Source of the DNA: an uncultured Gemmatimonadota bacterium
GTDB taxonomy: Bacteria > Gemmatimonadota > Gemmatimonadetes > Gemmatimonadales > GWC2-71-9
Length of the DNA: 38,057 nt
Direction of reading: 5' to 3'
Assembly (NCBI GenBank): GCA_946887295.1
Contig: CAMPKP010000015.1
Coordinates: 1-38,057, forward strand
This document shows, piece after piece, positions 18,655 to 26,534 of the stretch. The stretch's first letter is position 1, and each line of letters begins with the position of its first letter. The translations under genes and the position numbers were made by a program. The notes beneath the pieces are model-generated. The model was not told where the DNA came from. It was given only the letters and a program-made list of their open reading frames with translations, and searched no databases.

Positions 18655-19407
18655 CTATTCCGCATAGGCGTGATGGATCGTATCGATCAGTGCCCACAGC
18701 ATCTCCAGCTTGAATGCCAGCGCCAGGAATGCGCCCCGCTGGGTGTCCACGGTGGTGCAGTGCCGCTGCACGATCGAGAGGCCGTGGCGCACGTCGCGCG
18801 GAGCCTGCACCAGCCGGCTCTTGAAGTAGTCGAGCGCCTCGGGCGGAATCCACGGGTAGTACCTGGGGAACGCCTCGATGCGCTGCTGGTGGATCCTGGG
18901 CGCGAAGAGCTCGGTGAGCGACGAGGCGACCGCCTCGACCCACGGCTTGGTCCGGCAGAACGTGACGTAGGACTCGCAGATCAGGCGGGCCGCCGGCAGC
19001 ACATGCCGCTCGTCCTCCATCTCCTCCCGCGGCACTCCCAGCGCGATGCCGAGCCGGATCCAGAGCTCGATCCCCCCGGTTCCGGGCTCGGTGCCATCGT
19101 GATCCAGGATCCGCTGGATCCACTCCCGCCGCACCTCGGGGTCGGGGCAGTTGGAGAGAATGGCGGCATCCTTCCTCGGCACCACGCGCTGGTAGGCGAG
19201 CCGGTTGGCGACCCATCCCTGGAACTGGCGCTGGGAGAGCTGCCCCGCGTACATGAGCCGGTGAAAGGGATGCTCCACGTAGTACGAGCCGCTGAACGAC
19301 CGCAGCGCGGCCTCCAGCTCCGCGGGCGAGAGCGGACGCTCGAGCTCCGGGACCGGCGGACGGGGCGGCGCTGAAAGCCGGGAGGACGATGAAAGGGTCG
19401 CGGTCAT
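18655..19407 (-). CDS. pqqC: PqqC, pyrroloquinoline-quinone synthase
   Basis: 250 residues. PqqC does the last step, ring closure and eight-electron oxidation to PQQ using oxygen and no cofactor. Family segments are YYVEHPFHRLMYAGQLSQRQFQGWVANRLAYQR, then ILDHDGTEPGTGGIELWIRLG, TELFAPRIHQQRIEAFPRYYPWI and the closing ALAFKLEMLWALIDTIHHAY. The first about 25 residues are a Ser/Pro-rich extension common in this family. Conserved His, Tyr and Arg residues typical of the active site are visible in these blocks. It starts 19 bp after pqqB. Confidence 0.96.
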   Translation of the reverse strand: MTATLSSSSRLSAPPRPPVPELERPLSPAELEAALRSFSGSYYVEHPFHRLMYAGQLSQRQFQGWVANRLAYQRVVPRKDAAILSNCPDPEVRREWIQRILDHDGTEPGTGGIELWIRLGIALGVPREEMEDERHVLPAARLICESYVTFCRTKPWVEAVASSLTELFAPRIHQQRIEAFPRYYPWIPPEALDYFKSRLVQAPRDVRHGLSIVQRHCTTVDTQRGAFLALAFKLEMLWALIDTIHHAYAE

Positions 19408-19426
19408 GATGGCAAGGTGGGCGGGG

Positions 19427-20335
19427 TCAGAGGGTGAACCGCATGCCGTCGGCGCCGACGACGAGACCGCGGCGCTCCACCAGGAGTCGCTCGGGCGAGT
19501 CCTCGACCAGCATGGGGTTGGTGTTGTTGATGTGGGTGTACACCCGGTGCGGGCTCCCGAGCGACGCGAGCCGCTCGAGGCTTCCGCCGGGGCCGGACAC
19601 CGGCAGGTGATCCATCTCCCGGGCGCTGCGCTCGCCGATTCCCAGCGCGATCAGCTCGTCGTCGGTCCAGAAGGTCCCGTCGAAGAGCACCAGGTGAGCC
19701 GTGCCGAGACGGCCGAGCAGCGCCTCGTCGAGCCCGCCGCATCCGGGAACGAAGGCGCAGACTCCACCGGTCGCGCCGTCGCGGACCAGCAGGCCGACGG
19801 TGTGTCCCGCCTCGTCCCCAGCGGCGAACCGGGGCGGTCCCGCGGGCACCGGGAAGCTCGACACGGTGAGACCGCTGGGACAGCCGTCGCGGTACGACAG
19901 CGGCACGGACGCTTCCAGGGCAAGATCTTCGAGACGCACGTTGGCGAAGGCACGAGCGACCGGGACGATTCGCGAGTCGTGCTCGAGGATGCGGCGAACC
20001 GCGGTGGTCGCATGGATCTGCAGGTCGCGCCCCTCGCGCAACAGCAGGATTCCGAGGGTGTGGTCGAGCTCGCCGTCGGTGAGGACGACGCCCTCGATCG
20101 GCGAGTGGCGGAGGGCGGCGGGCTCCGCCATGGGCAGGCGGGCGACCTGTGCGTGAACATCCGGCGACGCGTTGAGCAGAAACCATCGCCGCCCGTCGGC
20201 GCTCACGGCAGCCGAGGACTGGCTGCGGTGCCGAGCCCGCGCCGGCTCGCGGCGCGCGAGCCGGCAGGGAGGACACCAGCAGTTCCATTGGGGGAACCCG
20301 CCGCCCGCGGCGGTCCCGAGAAGCGTCACCAGCAC
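19427..20335 (-). CDS. pqqB: PqqB, metallo-beta-lactamase-fold PQQ biosynthesis protein
   Basis: 302 residues from the GTG at 20335. It starts VLVTLLGTAAGGGFPQWNCWCPPC, the family opening with its zinc-site cysteines, and contains FLLNASPDVHAQV, VVLTDGELDHTLGLLLLREG-type residues (here DHTLGILLLREG) and the C-terminal RVYTHINNTNPMLVEDSPER. PqqB is thought to hydroxylate the cross-linked Glu-Tyr intermediate using iron. The frame is also open 13 codons further to a GTG at 20374. That extension is coded by the intergenic hairpin and would be an unusual N-terminus, so I prefer 20335, though its ribosome-binding site is weak. Translation may depend on coupling or on opening of the hairpin. Confidence 0.94.
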   Translation of the reverse strand: MLVTLLGTAAGGGFPQWNCWCPPCRLARREPARARHRSQSSAAVSADGRRWFLLNASPDVHAQVARLPMAEPAALRHSPIEGVVLTDGELDHTLGILLLREGRDLQIHATTAVRRILEHDSRIVPVARAFANVRLEDLALEASVPLSYRDGCPSGLTVSSFPVPAGPPRFAAGDEAGHTVGLLVRDGATGGVCAFVPGCGGLDEALLGRLGTAHLVLFDGTFWTDDELIALGIGERSAREMDHLPVSGPGGSLERLASLGSPHRVYTHINNTNPMLVEDSPERLLVERRGLVVGADGMRFTL

Positions 20336-20348
20336 CGGGAAATAGTAA

Positions 20349-20370
20349 GGGGCCCGCTTTCGCGAGCCCC
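20349..20370 (-). promoter_or_regulatory. pqqA-pqqB intergenic hairpin (attenuator/processing)
   Basis: On the minus strand GGGGC-T-CGC, a GAAA tetraloop and GCG-G-GCCCC form a 9-bp stem with one T-G wobble, starting 20 nt after the pqqA stop and ending 14 nt before the pqqB GTG. Only TTACTATTTCCC follows, a poor U tract. A hairpin here fits partial termination or 3' stabilisation that gives much more of the pqqA peptide message than of the downstream enzymes, as known in other pqq operons. Confidence 0.6.
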
Positions 20371-20389
20371 TCACCGATGGCAGCGCGCC

Positions 20390-20464
20390 TTAGAGCGTCG
20401 CGACGTAGGCGGTGACTTCCATCGTAACGGCCACGACCTCGGCCTCGGGCTTGGTCCACGTCAT
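20390..20464 (-). CDS. pqqA: PqqA, PQQ precursor peptide
   Basis: A 24-residue peptide beginning MTWTKPEAEV and ending EVTAYVATL. Glu16 and Tyr20 (E-V-T-A-Y), the two residues fused into PQQ, have the required spacing, and the WTKP opening matches known PqqA peptides. Two ATGs lie close together. GGAGG touches the first (20470) directly but stands 6 nt before the second (20464), so 20464 is the start. It heads the pqq operon, separated from pqqB by a hairpin. The upstream 258 bp to the regulator gene hold two inverted repeats described separately. Confidence 0.95.
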   Translation of the reverse strand: MTWTKPEAEVVAVTMEVTAYVATL

Positions 20465-20516
20465 GAACATCCTCCGGAGTTGAGTTGACGGGCCTTGGAG
20501 ACCCGGAACGGTGAAT

Positions 20517-20532
20517 TGGGTGCACTCACCCA
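20517..20532. promoter_or_regulatory. Inverted repeat TGGGTG-N4-CACCCA, pqqA-proximal site
   Basis: TGGGTGCACTCACCCA has 6-bp perfect arms around a 4-bp spacer, 53-68 bp upstream of the pqqA start codon. It shares exact arm sequence and spacing with the site at 20701-20716. Two such copies in one 258-bp intergenic stretch point to a protein-binding site rather than chance. Confidence 0.55.
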
Positions 20533-20700
20533 GCCGGACCGGTTCGGCCCGACGACGCCCTCGGTAATGCAGACCGCATGCCGCGCATGAGCAAACCTGT
20601 GCTTCCGATGCAAGCTCATGTGTGGAAAGTGGTTGCGCGACTGGACCAAGTGGGGTGAGGCGGTGAATCGGGCCGTCGGACTGGGTGAGATGGCGCTGGG

Positions 20701-20716
20701 TGGGTGATATCACCCA
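20701..20716. promoter_or_regulatory. Inverted repeat TGGGTG-N4-CACCCA, regulator-proximal site
   Basis: TGGGTGATATCACCCA is fully palindromic, and symmetry extends two more G/C pairs on each side (20699-20718). It lies just after the stop codon (20723) of the sigma-54 regulator gene and about 240 bp upstream of pqqA. Single half-sites TGGGTGA and GGGGTGA occur nearby (20682, 20652). It could also act as a hairpin at the 3' end of the regulator message, but no U tract follows. Confidence 0.5.
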
Positions 20717-20722
20717 CCGGCG

Positions 20723-22102
20723 TCAGCCCTGCAGGCCGTACTTCTTGAGCCGGTAGCGGAGGGTGTCCCGGGAGATGCCGAGGCGCTGGGCCGCGCGAGT
20801 CTGGTTGCCGTCGGCCTCCCGGAGGGCCTGCTCGATCAGCGAGCGCTCCCACTGCTCCAGGTCCATTCCCGCGGGCGCCGCCGCCGTGGAGGGCGCCTGC
20901 CGGTCTCCACCGCCGGCCCCCGACTCGCCGGGCACCTCGAGGGCCAGATGCTCGATCTCGAGCGTCGGGCCCCGACTCCACAGGACCGCGCGCTCGATGA
21001 CGTGGCTCAGCTCGCGCACGTTGCCCGGCCAGGGGTAGGCCAGGAGCAGATCATGGGCCCTGGGGTCGATCCGTTCCACCGGTTTTCCGTACTTGGCCCT
21101 GAACCGCTGCAGAAAATGCTCGGCCAGGGCGAGCACGTCGGTCCCGCGCTCCCGGAGCGGGGGGAGCCGGAGCAGGATCACCGCCAGGCGGAAGTAGAGG
21201 TCCCGCCGGAACCGCTCGCGCTGAGACTCGCGCTCGAGGTCGCGGTTGGTGGCGGCCAGGATGCGAACGTCGATCTTCCGGTCCCGGATGCCCCCGACCC
21301 GCCGCACCGTGCGGTCCTCCACCGCCTTGAGGAGCTTTCCCTGCAGCGAGAGCTCGACGTCGCCGACCTCGTCGAGGAAGAGGAACCCGCCCTCCGCGGC
21401 CTCGAAGAGCCCCATCCGCGATTCCTTGGCGTCGGTGAAGGCCCCCCGCTCGTGACCGAACAGCTCGGCCTCCATCAGGGTGGCGGGGAGCGCGGTGCAG
21501 TTCACCTCGATGAAGGGCTTGGTGACCCGCCGGCTGCCGGCGTGGATGGTGCGGGCGACCAGCCCCTTGCCGGTGCCGGTCTCCCCGATGATGAGCACCG
21601 GCGGGGTCTCGTCCAGTGCCGCGATCTGGCGGGCCTGGTCGAGCACCGCGCTCAGCGCCGGTGAATCGCCGACGACGCCGGCGAAGGGGACGTCGCGGGC
21701 GGCCTGCCGCCGATAGTAGGAGAGCTCCTGCCGAAGCTGGGAGTGCTCGTGCGCGCGATCGGCGAGCAGCTTCAGCTCCTCGAGGTCCACCGGCTTCTTC
21801 AGGTAGTCGAACGCGCCGAGCTTCACGGCCTCGACCGCTCCCTCGATGGTGCCGTAGGCGGTCATGATGATGACCGGAATCGCGGGGTCGAACTCCCGGA
21901 TCCGGCGCAGCAGCTCGATACCGTTCATTCCCGGCAGCCGCACGTCGGAAAAGATCACGTCGGGCCGCAGGGTCTCGAGGAGCCCGAGGGCCTGCTCCGC
22001 GTCCGAGGCGACCTCGGCCTCGTAGCCCGACTCCAGCAGGAACGCCTTCACCGCCCGCGCCAGGGTCCGCTCGTCGTCCACGATGAGCACGGTGCCGCTC
22101 AC
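20723..22102 (-). CDS. NtrC-family sigma-54-dependent response regulator
   Basis: 459 residues in three domains. The receiver (1-120) has phospho-acceptor D53 (FSDVRLPG), acidic D9/D10 and K102-K103. The AAA+ domain (about 140-375) has Walker A GETGTGKG at 173-180, the sigma-54 contact loop GAFTDA at 220-225 and Walker B GGFLFLDEVGD near 238-248. The C-terminal Fis-type helix-turn-helix is ALREADGNQTRAAQRLGISRDTLRYRLKK. The usual GAFTGA is GAFTDA here, a variant that also occurs in other bacterial enhancer-binding proteins. It begins at a GTG overlapping the sensor kinase stop by 4 nt and forms a two-component pair with it. Targets are unknown; candidate sites are the pqqA repeats and the sigma-54 promoter near 10040. 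Confidence 0.95.
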   Translation of the reverse strand: MSGTVLIVDDERTLARAVKAFLLESGYEAEVASDAEQALGLLETLRPDVIFSDVRLPGMNGIELLRRIREFDPAIPVIIMTAYGTIEGAVEAVKLGAFDYLKKPVDLEELKLLADRAHEHSQLRQELSYYRRQAARDVPFAGVVGDSPALSAVLDQARQIAALDETPPVLIIGETGTGKGLVARTIHAGSRRVTKPFIEVNCTALPATLMEAELFGHERGAFTDAKESRMGLFEAAEGGFLFLDEVGDVELSLQGKLLKAVEDRTVRRVGGIRDRKIDVRILAATNRDLERESQRERFRRDLYFRLAVILLRLPPLRERGTDVLALAEHFLQRFRAKYGKPVERIDPRAHDLLLAYPWPGNVRELSHVIERAVLWSRGPTLEIEHLALEVPGESGAGGGDRQAPSTAAAPAGMDLEQWERSLIEQALREADGNQTRAAQRLGISRDTLRYRLKKYGLQG

Positions 22103-23577
22103 GCGGAGCCTCCCACGGGGAGCCGCACCCGCGCGGTCGTGCCCGAGCCGGGGGTGCTGTCGATCTCCAGCCGCCCGCCGTTCTGTTCCACGTAGCGCTT
22201 GGCGATGGCGAGGCCCAGCCCGGTGCCGTCCTGCCGGGTGGTGAAGAACGGCTCGCAGACCGAGGGGAGGACGCCGGCCGGAATTCCCGGGCCGGTATCG
22301 CCGACCTCGATCACGACTTCGCCGCCGGTGCCATCGCCGCCGGCCGCCCGGGCGCCGAGCCGAAGCCGCCCGCCGGAGGGCATCGCGTCCAGCGCGTTGG
22401 AGACCAGCTCGAGGAGCGCCTGCTCCAGCTGCATCGGATCCACCCGCACCTCGGGAAGATCGGCGGGGAGGTCCAGCTCCAGCCCGACCCCGCGCTCGCG
22501 CAGCGGCTCGACGAAGGCGGGAAGCAGATTCTCGACCACCCGGTCGAGACGCTCCGGCATGGGATGATAGGGTGCGGGGCGACTGAAGCTGAGCAGGTGA
22601 CTGATGCGGCGGTCCAGCCGGTCCACCTCGTCCACGATGGCGTCGAGGTGCTCCCCCGCCGACGGGGCGTCGGGATGGCGGCGCACCACCTGGGCGGCGG
22701 CGCGCAGGCTAGCGAGCGGGTTCCGGAGGCCGTGGGCCACCGCGGCCGCCATCTCACCGATCGAGGCGAGCTTCTCCGATTGCACCAGCTGCGCCTGGGT
22801 GTGCTCGAGCTTCGCGACGTTCTGCCGCAGACTCTCCGTCATCCGGCCGAAGGCGCGCGCCAGCTCGCCGATCTCGTCCCGGGAGGTCGGGTTCACGGGG
22901 TGATCGAGCCGGCCCGATCCCACCACGGCCATGGCCGAGGTCAGCTCCCGGATCGGCCGGGCCAGACCCCGTGAGATCCGCCAGGACGCGAAGAGTCCGC
23001 CGGCGAGTGTGAGCGCGATGATGGCCAGCAGCGTACGGCCTTCTCCCGCGAGGATCTCCTCGAGCCTGCTGTAGGCTCCCCGCACGCTCGACTCGCGTGC
23101 CCGGCGATACACCTCGCGATTCATCTGGGTCAGTGCGGGCTGGAGCCGGCCCTGGAGCTCCCGCTGAGCCAGGGCGAACGCCTCGTCGCGGCGGCCGGCG
23201 TCGGCCAGACCGAACACGCTTTCCCCCACCGTGCGGATCTCGCTCTGCAGGCGGACCACCCCGTCGGCGAGCTGGGACTCGTCGGGGCCGAGCTCCGCAC
23301 GCCAGCGGTCCTCCCAATAGTCGACCACCTCGCCGGCGAGGTCGAACTCACGGCGCGCACCGGGATCGAGCCCGCTCAGGTAGCGCCAGACGATCTCGCC
23401 CTGGTCGAACATGGCGGTCTCCAGCTCCGCGTAGGTGCGGGTTCGGGCCATGCTCTCCCCCAGCGCCTCGAGCGCGCGGCGCTCCAGGCGGTTGCTCCGG
23501 ATGGCCTCGGCTCCCACCAACAGTGCGGGGAGGACCATGAACGAGAAACCGAGCAACAGCTTGCGCTGGAAGGTCAC
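22099..23577 (-). CDS. Sensor histidine kinase (NtrB/ZraS-like, membrane-bound)
   Basis: 492 residues. Membrane helix 1 is at about 8-25 and helix 2 at about 182-198; between them is a roughly 155-residue helical periplasmic domain resembling a four-helix-bundle sensor. A HAMP linker (SRGLARPIRELTSAM… DEIGELARAFGRM) and a coiled coil follow. Phosphorylation His282 is in AAAVAHGLRNPLASLR, where the residue after His is Gly rather than the common Glu. The ATPase domain has N-box LELVSNALDAMP, G1 VGDTGPGIP and G2 GTGLGLAIAKRY. It sits upstream of and overlaps its regulator gene. The signal sensed is unknown; the bundle domain has no cysteines for a metal or redox sensor. Confidence 0.95.
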   Translation of the reverse strand: MTFQRKLLLGFSFMVLPALLVGAEAIRSNRLERRALEALGESMARTRTYAELETAMFDQGEIVWRYLSGLDPGARREFDLAGEVVDYWEDRWRAELGPDESQLADGVVRLQSEIRTVGESVFGLADAGRRDEAFALAQRELQGRLQPALTQMNREVYRRARESSVRGAYSRLEEILAGEGRTLLAIIALTLAGGLFASWRISRGLARPIRELTSAMAVVGSGRLDHPVNPTSRDEIGELARAFGRMTESLRQNVAKLEHTQAQLVQSEKLASIGEMAAAVAHGLRNPLASLRAAAQVVRRHPDAPSAGEHLDAIVDEVDRLDRRISHLLSFSRPAPYHPMPERLDRVVENLLPAFVEPLRERGVGLELDLPADLPEVRVDPMQLEQALLELVSNALDAMPSGGRLRLGARAAGGDGTGGEVVIEVGDTGPGIPAGVLPSVCEPFFTTRQDGTGLGLAIAKRYVEQNGGRLEIDSTPGSGTTARVRLPVGGSA

Positions 23578-23603
23578 GGGTCAAACATATCCGTCCCGGT
23601 CCC

Positions 23604-23632
23604 TTGACGCTCTCTTCGCGACCGTGCATTGT
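23604..23632 (+). promoter_or_regulatory. Candidate promoter of the secreted protease gene
   Basis: TTGACG (23604-23609) and CATTGT (23627-23632) are separated by 17 nt in the 117-bp gap between the divergent kinase and protease genes. The -35 is good (5 of 6 matches) and the -10 poor (3 of 6). The leader would be about 55 nt. Confidence 0.35.
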
Positions 23633-23694
23633 TGGTCGCCTCTCCTCACTCACCCCAAGAAAAATCCAAGTTAGCTCCCACGCGCGGAGGTCAG

Positions 23695-25098
23695 ATGCGG
23701 TCCCGGATCGTATGGCGTGCCCGCGAGCTCCCCCTGGCGGCCGTGCTCCTCGCCGCCCTCGCCGCAGGGTGTACCGAGTCGAACCCGCCCACCTCACCGC
23801 AGACGGCCATGACCGGCGTCTCCACCGCGCTGTCCGAGGCCGACCTGCGCGCCGCGACCGGCCGCGGGATCGATGCCGAGTTCACCCGGCTCGCCAAGCA
23901 GATCCCCGGGTTCGGCGGGATGTACTACGACCGCGCGGGCAAGCTCAACGTCTACATGAAAGCGCCCGCCGGGAGCGCCGCGCTCAGGAGCACGGACGTG
24001 CTGGGCACCCTGCGCTCGGCGGGCGGCGCGGCGGTTCAGCGGCGCCTCGGCAAGAGCGGGACGGTGGTCACCCAGGCCGCGAAGTACGACTACAACGAGC
24101 TGCAGGCGTACCGCAGCAGGCTGTCGAAGATCTTCAGCGTGAAGGGCGTGGTCTTCACCGATACCGACGAGGCACAGAACCGGCTGCGGGTGGCGATCGA
24201 GCCGGGTGCCAGGGAGCAGGACGTGGTGCGCGCACTCGAGCGGGCCGGTGTGCCGCGCGATGTGGTCATCATCAGCCGGGTGTCCGCGGTCAAGCGGGTG
24301 AAGACCCTTCAGGATCGCGGGCGGCCGGTGACGGGCGGTGCCCAGATCGTCTTCCCGGCGCCCTCGGAGGGGCCGGGGCTCCTCTTCGTGTGCAGCGTGG
24401 GCTTCAACGCCAGACTCGCGAGCCACCCGGACAAGGAGTTCTTCGTCACGGCCTCGCATTGCTCGGACGTCCAGGGCGGGAACCAGCGAACCCCGTACTA
24501 CCAGCCGCTGCCCAGGGGCGGCGACCCGAAGACCGACAGGATCGCGGTCGAGTTCAAGGATCCGCGCTACGGCAATGCCGGCGGGCTGTGCGTGTACGAG
24601 GGCTTTCGCTGCCGGCTGAGTGACGCGCTGCTGGCGCGGTATACCAACGGCAACTTCTCCGATTTCGGCACCGTCGCCCGCACCACCTTCGGGCTTCAGC
24701 GCATCGGCTCACTCAGGATCGACAGGAACGACCCCCGGTGGACCATCGTCACCGAGTTCGGCTTTCCCTTCGAGGGGGAGATCGCGCACAAGGTCGGCAG
24801 GACGTCGGGCTGGACCCGCGGCCCGGTGATCTTCACCTGCGTGGACACCGGTGTGAACGGCACCGACGTGGTCCAGATCTGTCAGGACTGGGTGCTGGCG
24901 GGCTCGCAGGCCGGCGACAGCGGCGCGGGCGTGTTCGAGCAGGTCGGCGAGAACGAGATCGCACTCGTCGGCATCCTGTGGGGCAGCGGAACTCTCGACG
25001 GGGCGCCGGTCTTCATCTTCAGCGCGATGGAGCAGATCGAGCAGGAGCTCGGCCAGCTGAGCACGTCTAACTTCGACCTGCTCGCCTCGGCACCGTAG
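23695..25098 (+). CDS. Lipoprotein trypsin-like (S1 family) serine protease
   Basis: 467 residues. The signal peptide ends in the lipobox LAAGC with lipid cysteine at 26. Residues about 45-210 look like a propeptide or inhibitor-like domain. The protease domain (about 215-455) has a recognisable triad: His255 in TASHC, Asp310 in RLSDALLARY and Ser409 in GDSGAG. Six cysteines (C233, C256, C299, C306, C382, C396) fit disulphides of the alpha-lytic/streptogrisin type, including the one closing the His loop. The ATG at 23695 is chosen because it starts the signal peptide; a 22-codon longer frame lacks one. It is presumably exported and membrane-anchored. It faces away from the sensor kinase, sharing a 117-bp promoter region. 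Confidence 0.88.
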   Translation: MRSRIVWRARELPLAAVLLAALAAGCTESNPPTSPQTAMTGVSTALSEADLRAATGRGIDAEFTRLAKQIPGFGGMYYDRAGKLNVYMKAPAGSAALRSTDVLGTLRSAGGAAVQRRLGKSGTVVTQAAKYDYNELQAYRSRLSKIFSVKGVVFTDTDEAQNRLRVAIEPGAREQDVVRALERAGVPRDVVIISRVSAVKRVKTLQDRGRPVTGGAQIVFPAPSEGPGLLFVCSVGFNARLASHPDKEFFVTASHCSDVQGGNQRTPYYQPLPRGGDPKTDRIAVEFKDPRYGNAGGLCVYEGFRCRLSDALLARYTNGNFSDFGTVARTTFGLQRIGSLRIDRNDPRWTIVTEFGFPFEGEIAHKVGRTSGWTRGPVIFTCVDTGVNGTDVVQICQDWVLAGSQAGDSGAGVFEQVGENEIALVGILWGSGTLDGAPVFIFSAMEQIEQELGQLSTSNFDLLASAP

Positions 25099-25144
25099 CG
25101 CTCAAGGGCATCGCAGCGCTCAAGGGCGACCGCAGCGCTCAAGG
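25097..25144 (+). repeat. Three short direct repeats AGCGCTCAAGG
   Basis: AGCGCTCAAGG(GC) occurs at 25097, 25115 and 25134, spaced 18 and 19 bp, directly at the protease stop codon. Each contains the AGCGCT palindrome. The copies are identical over at least 11 bases. They may be a small duplication or clustered binding sites. Confidence 0.7.
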
Positions 25145-25405
25145 CGCCGCGGCCTCGGCACCATCCGCCCCTCGGCGTCGACGGCCACCACGCCGTCGTC
25201 GGTCGAGGCGAGCCAGGCCTCGAAGATCCCCGCATCCACCGCGTCCACGGGGCCGGGTCCAGGGGGAAGGGTGCAGAGCACATGAGAACGGAATCGGAGC
25301 CGCCGCAAGCACGGACGCGGCGCTCCGCTCGAGCCCAGCCTTTTCTATTGCCTGGCCAATCGGAACTTCATAGGTTAGACCAACCTGCCCGTGGGAGGCG
25401 CGCCG
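25099..25405. other. Intergenic region with a possible PAS-domain remnant
   Basis: This 307-bp stretch starts with the direct repeats. On the minus strand a short frame (25308 down to about 25120) encodes a peptide with AWLASTDDGVVAVDAEGRMV, which looks like the start of a PAS sensor domain. It stops about ten residues later with no continuation. It may be a decayed gene fragment or chance. The right half (25310-25390) is less GC-rich (TTTTCTATTGCCTGG…CATAGGTTAGACC) and probably carries the promoter for the TPR gene. No RNA gene or clear terminator is seen. Confidence 0.35.
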
Positions 25406-26524
25406 ATGTCGGATGCATTCCTCAGCTCCGACGACTTCGACGAACAAGCCCATCAACTCTACAACGAAGGCCGATACGATGACGCCCTGATGGTATTGAA
25501 GGAAGGGATCGCGCTCTACCCCCACGCCGTCGAGCTCCACATCGGAAAGGCATACGCCCACCTCGCCCGGGAGGAATACGCCTGGTCGCGGCGGAGCTTC
25601 GAGAACGCGCTGAGCCTGGACCCGGACCACGAGGATGGCCTCGCGGGGATCGGCGAGGCCCTGCTCAAGCTGGGCGACCGCGACGGCTCCATGAAGGTCT
25701 TCGAGCGGATCCTCCAGCTCGGCTTCCAGGAGGATCACGAGCTGATGCTCCAGGTGGGGCGTGCGCTGTTCCGCGAGGGCCTGATCGGCCCGGCGCATCG
25801 TTTCTTCGATCTCGCGGCCGCGGCCCACCCCGACTCCCCCGACGCGGCCGCCTGCCTGGGCTATGCCGCGCACCGGCTGGGCAACGACGCGGGCTCGCTC
25901 TACTGGCTGCGCCGCTCGCTGGAGCTGGAGCCCAGCTTCGCCGAGGCGCGCATCTACCTGGCCAACCTGCTCTACGACCGCGGCGAGACCGAGGCCGCGC
26001 TGCACCAGTTCGAGCGGACCCAGCCTGAGGACCACTTCGACGAGCTCGGCATCTGGCGCCACATCGAGCTCAAGAAGTCGGTCTACCGGCTGCCCGACGA
26101 GGATCCCGAGCTGAAGCCGTGGCTGGCCCGCCTGGCGGAAGTCGCCGGCGAGCCGGACCCCATCGACATGCTGCTCGCGGAGGTCGAGGCCTCCCACGCC
26201 GACGGCGGGATTCGCGACCCGCACCAGCTCGAGCTGTTCGGCACTCTCCTGAGCGAGCTGCACGCGATGCAGAAGAAGCCGGGACAGGGCGAATCGCACC
26301 TCGTGGTCACGCTGTCGGGCCAGTCCATCCGGGGCGACTGGGAGGAGATCCTGCTCCAGATGAAGGCCGCGGACGGCGAGTGGGCCCACGGATCGTTGAG
26401 TGACTTCATGACCAGCCTGGCGCGCCGGGGGCATGCCGAGACCGGTGTCGTCATCCCGACCACCGACGCGGAGGCGTTCATTCGCGGCAGCGCCGAGGCG
26501 GGCGTGCTGCGCATCGTGCAATAG
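25406..26524 (+). CDS. TPR-repeat protein
   Basis: 372 residues. The first about 220 are tandem tetratricopeptide repeats (AHQLYNEGRYDDALMVLKEGIALYP, then HIGKAYAHLAREEYAWSRRSFENAL, and so on), a helical scaffold for protein contacts. The C-terminal 130 residues are a separate domain, ending VVIPTTDAEAFIRGSAEAGVLRIVQ, which I do not recognise. There is no signal peptide, so it is probably cytoplasmic. The ATG at 25406 has GGGAGG upstream; a GTG five codons earlier is less likely. It lies 10 bp before the M16 peptidase gene and is very probably co-transcribed with it. Confidence 0.88.
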   Translation: MSDAFLSSDDFDEQAHQLYNEGRYDDALMVLKEGIALYPHAVELHIGKAYAHLAREEYAWSRRSFENALSLDPDHEDGLAGIGEALLKLGDRDGSMKVFERILQLGFQEDHELMLQVGRALFREGLIGPAHRFFDLAAAAHPDSPDAAACLGYAAHRLGNDAGSLYWLRRSLELEPSFAEARIYLANLLYDRGETEAALHQFERTQPEDHFDELGIWRHIELKKSVYRLPDEDPELKPWLARLAEVAGEPDPIDMLLAEVEASHADGGIRDPHQLELFGTLLSELHAMQKKPGQGESHLVVTLSGQSIRGDWEEILLQMKAADGEWAHGSLSDFMTSLARRGHAETGVVIPTTDAEAFIRGSAEAGVLRIVQ

Positions 26525-26534
26525 GCGGTACAGC

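Noticed and set aside
20335..20374. Longer pqqB from GTG 20374
   Set aside because: The extra 13 residues (GSRKRAPYYFP…) are coded by the intergenic hairpin and do not resemble PqqB N-termini.
20591..20606. Sigma-54-like AAGCACAGGTTTGCT upstream of pqqA (minus strand)
   Set aside because: The -24 GG is AG, and the spacing to GC is one base too short for the consensus, so it does not qualify as an RpoN promoter.
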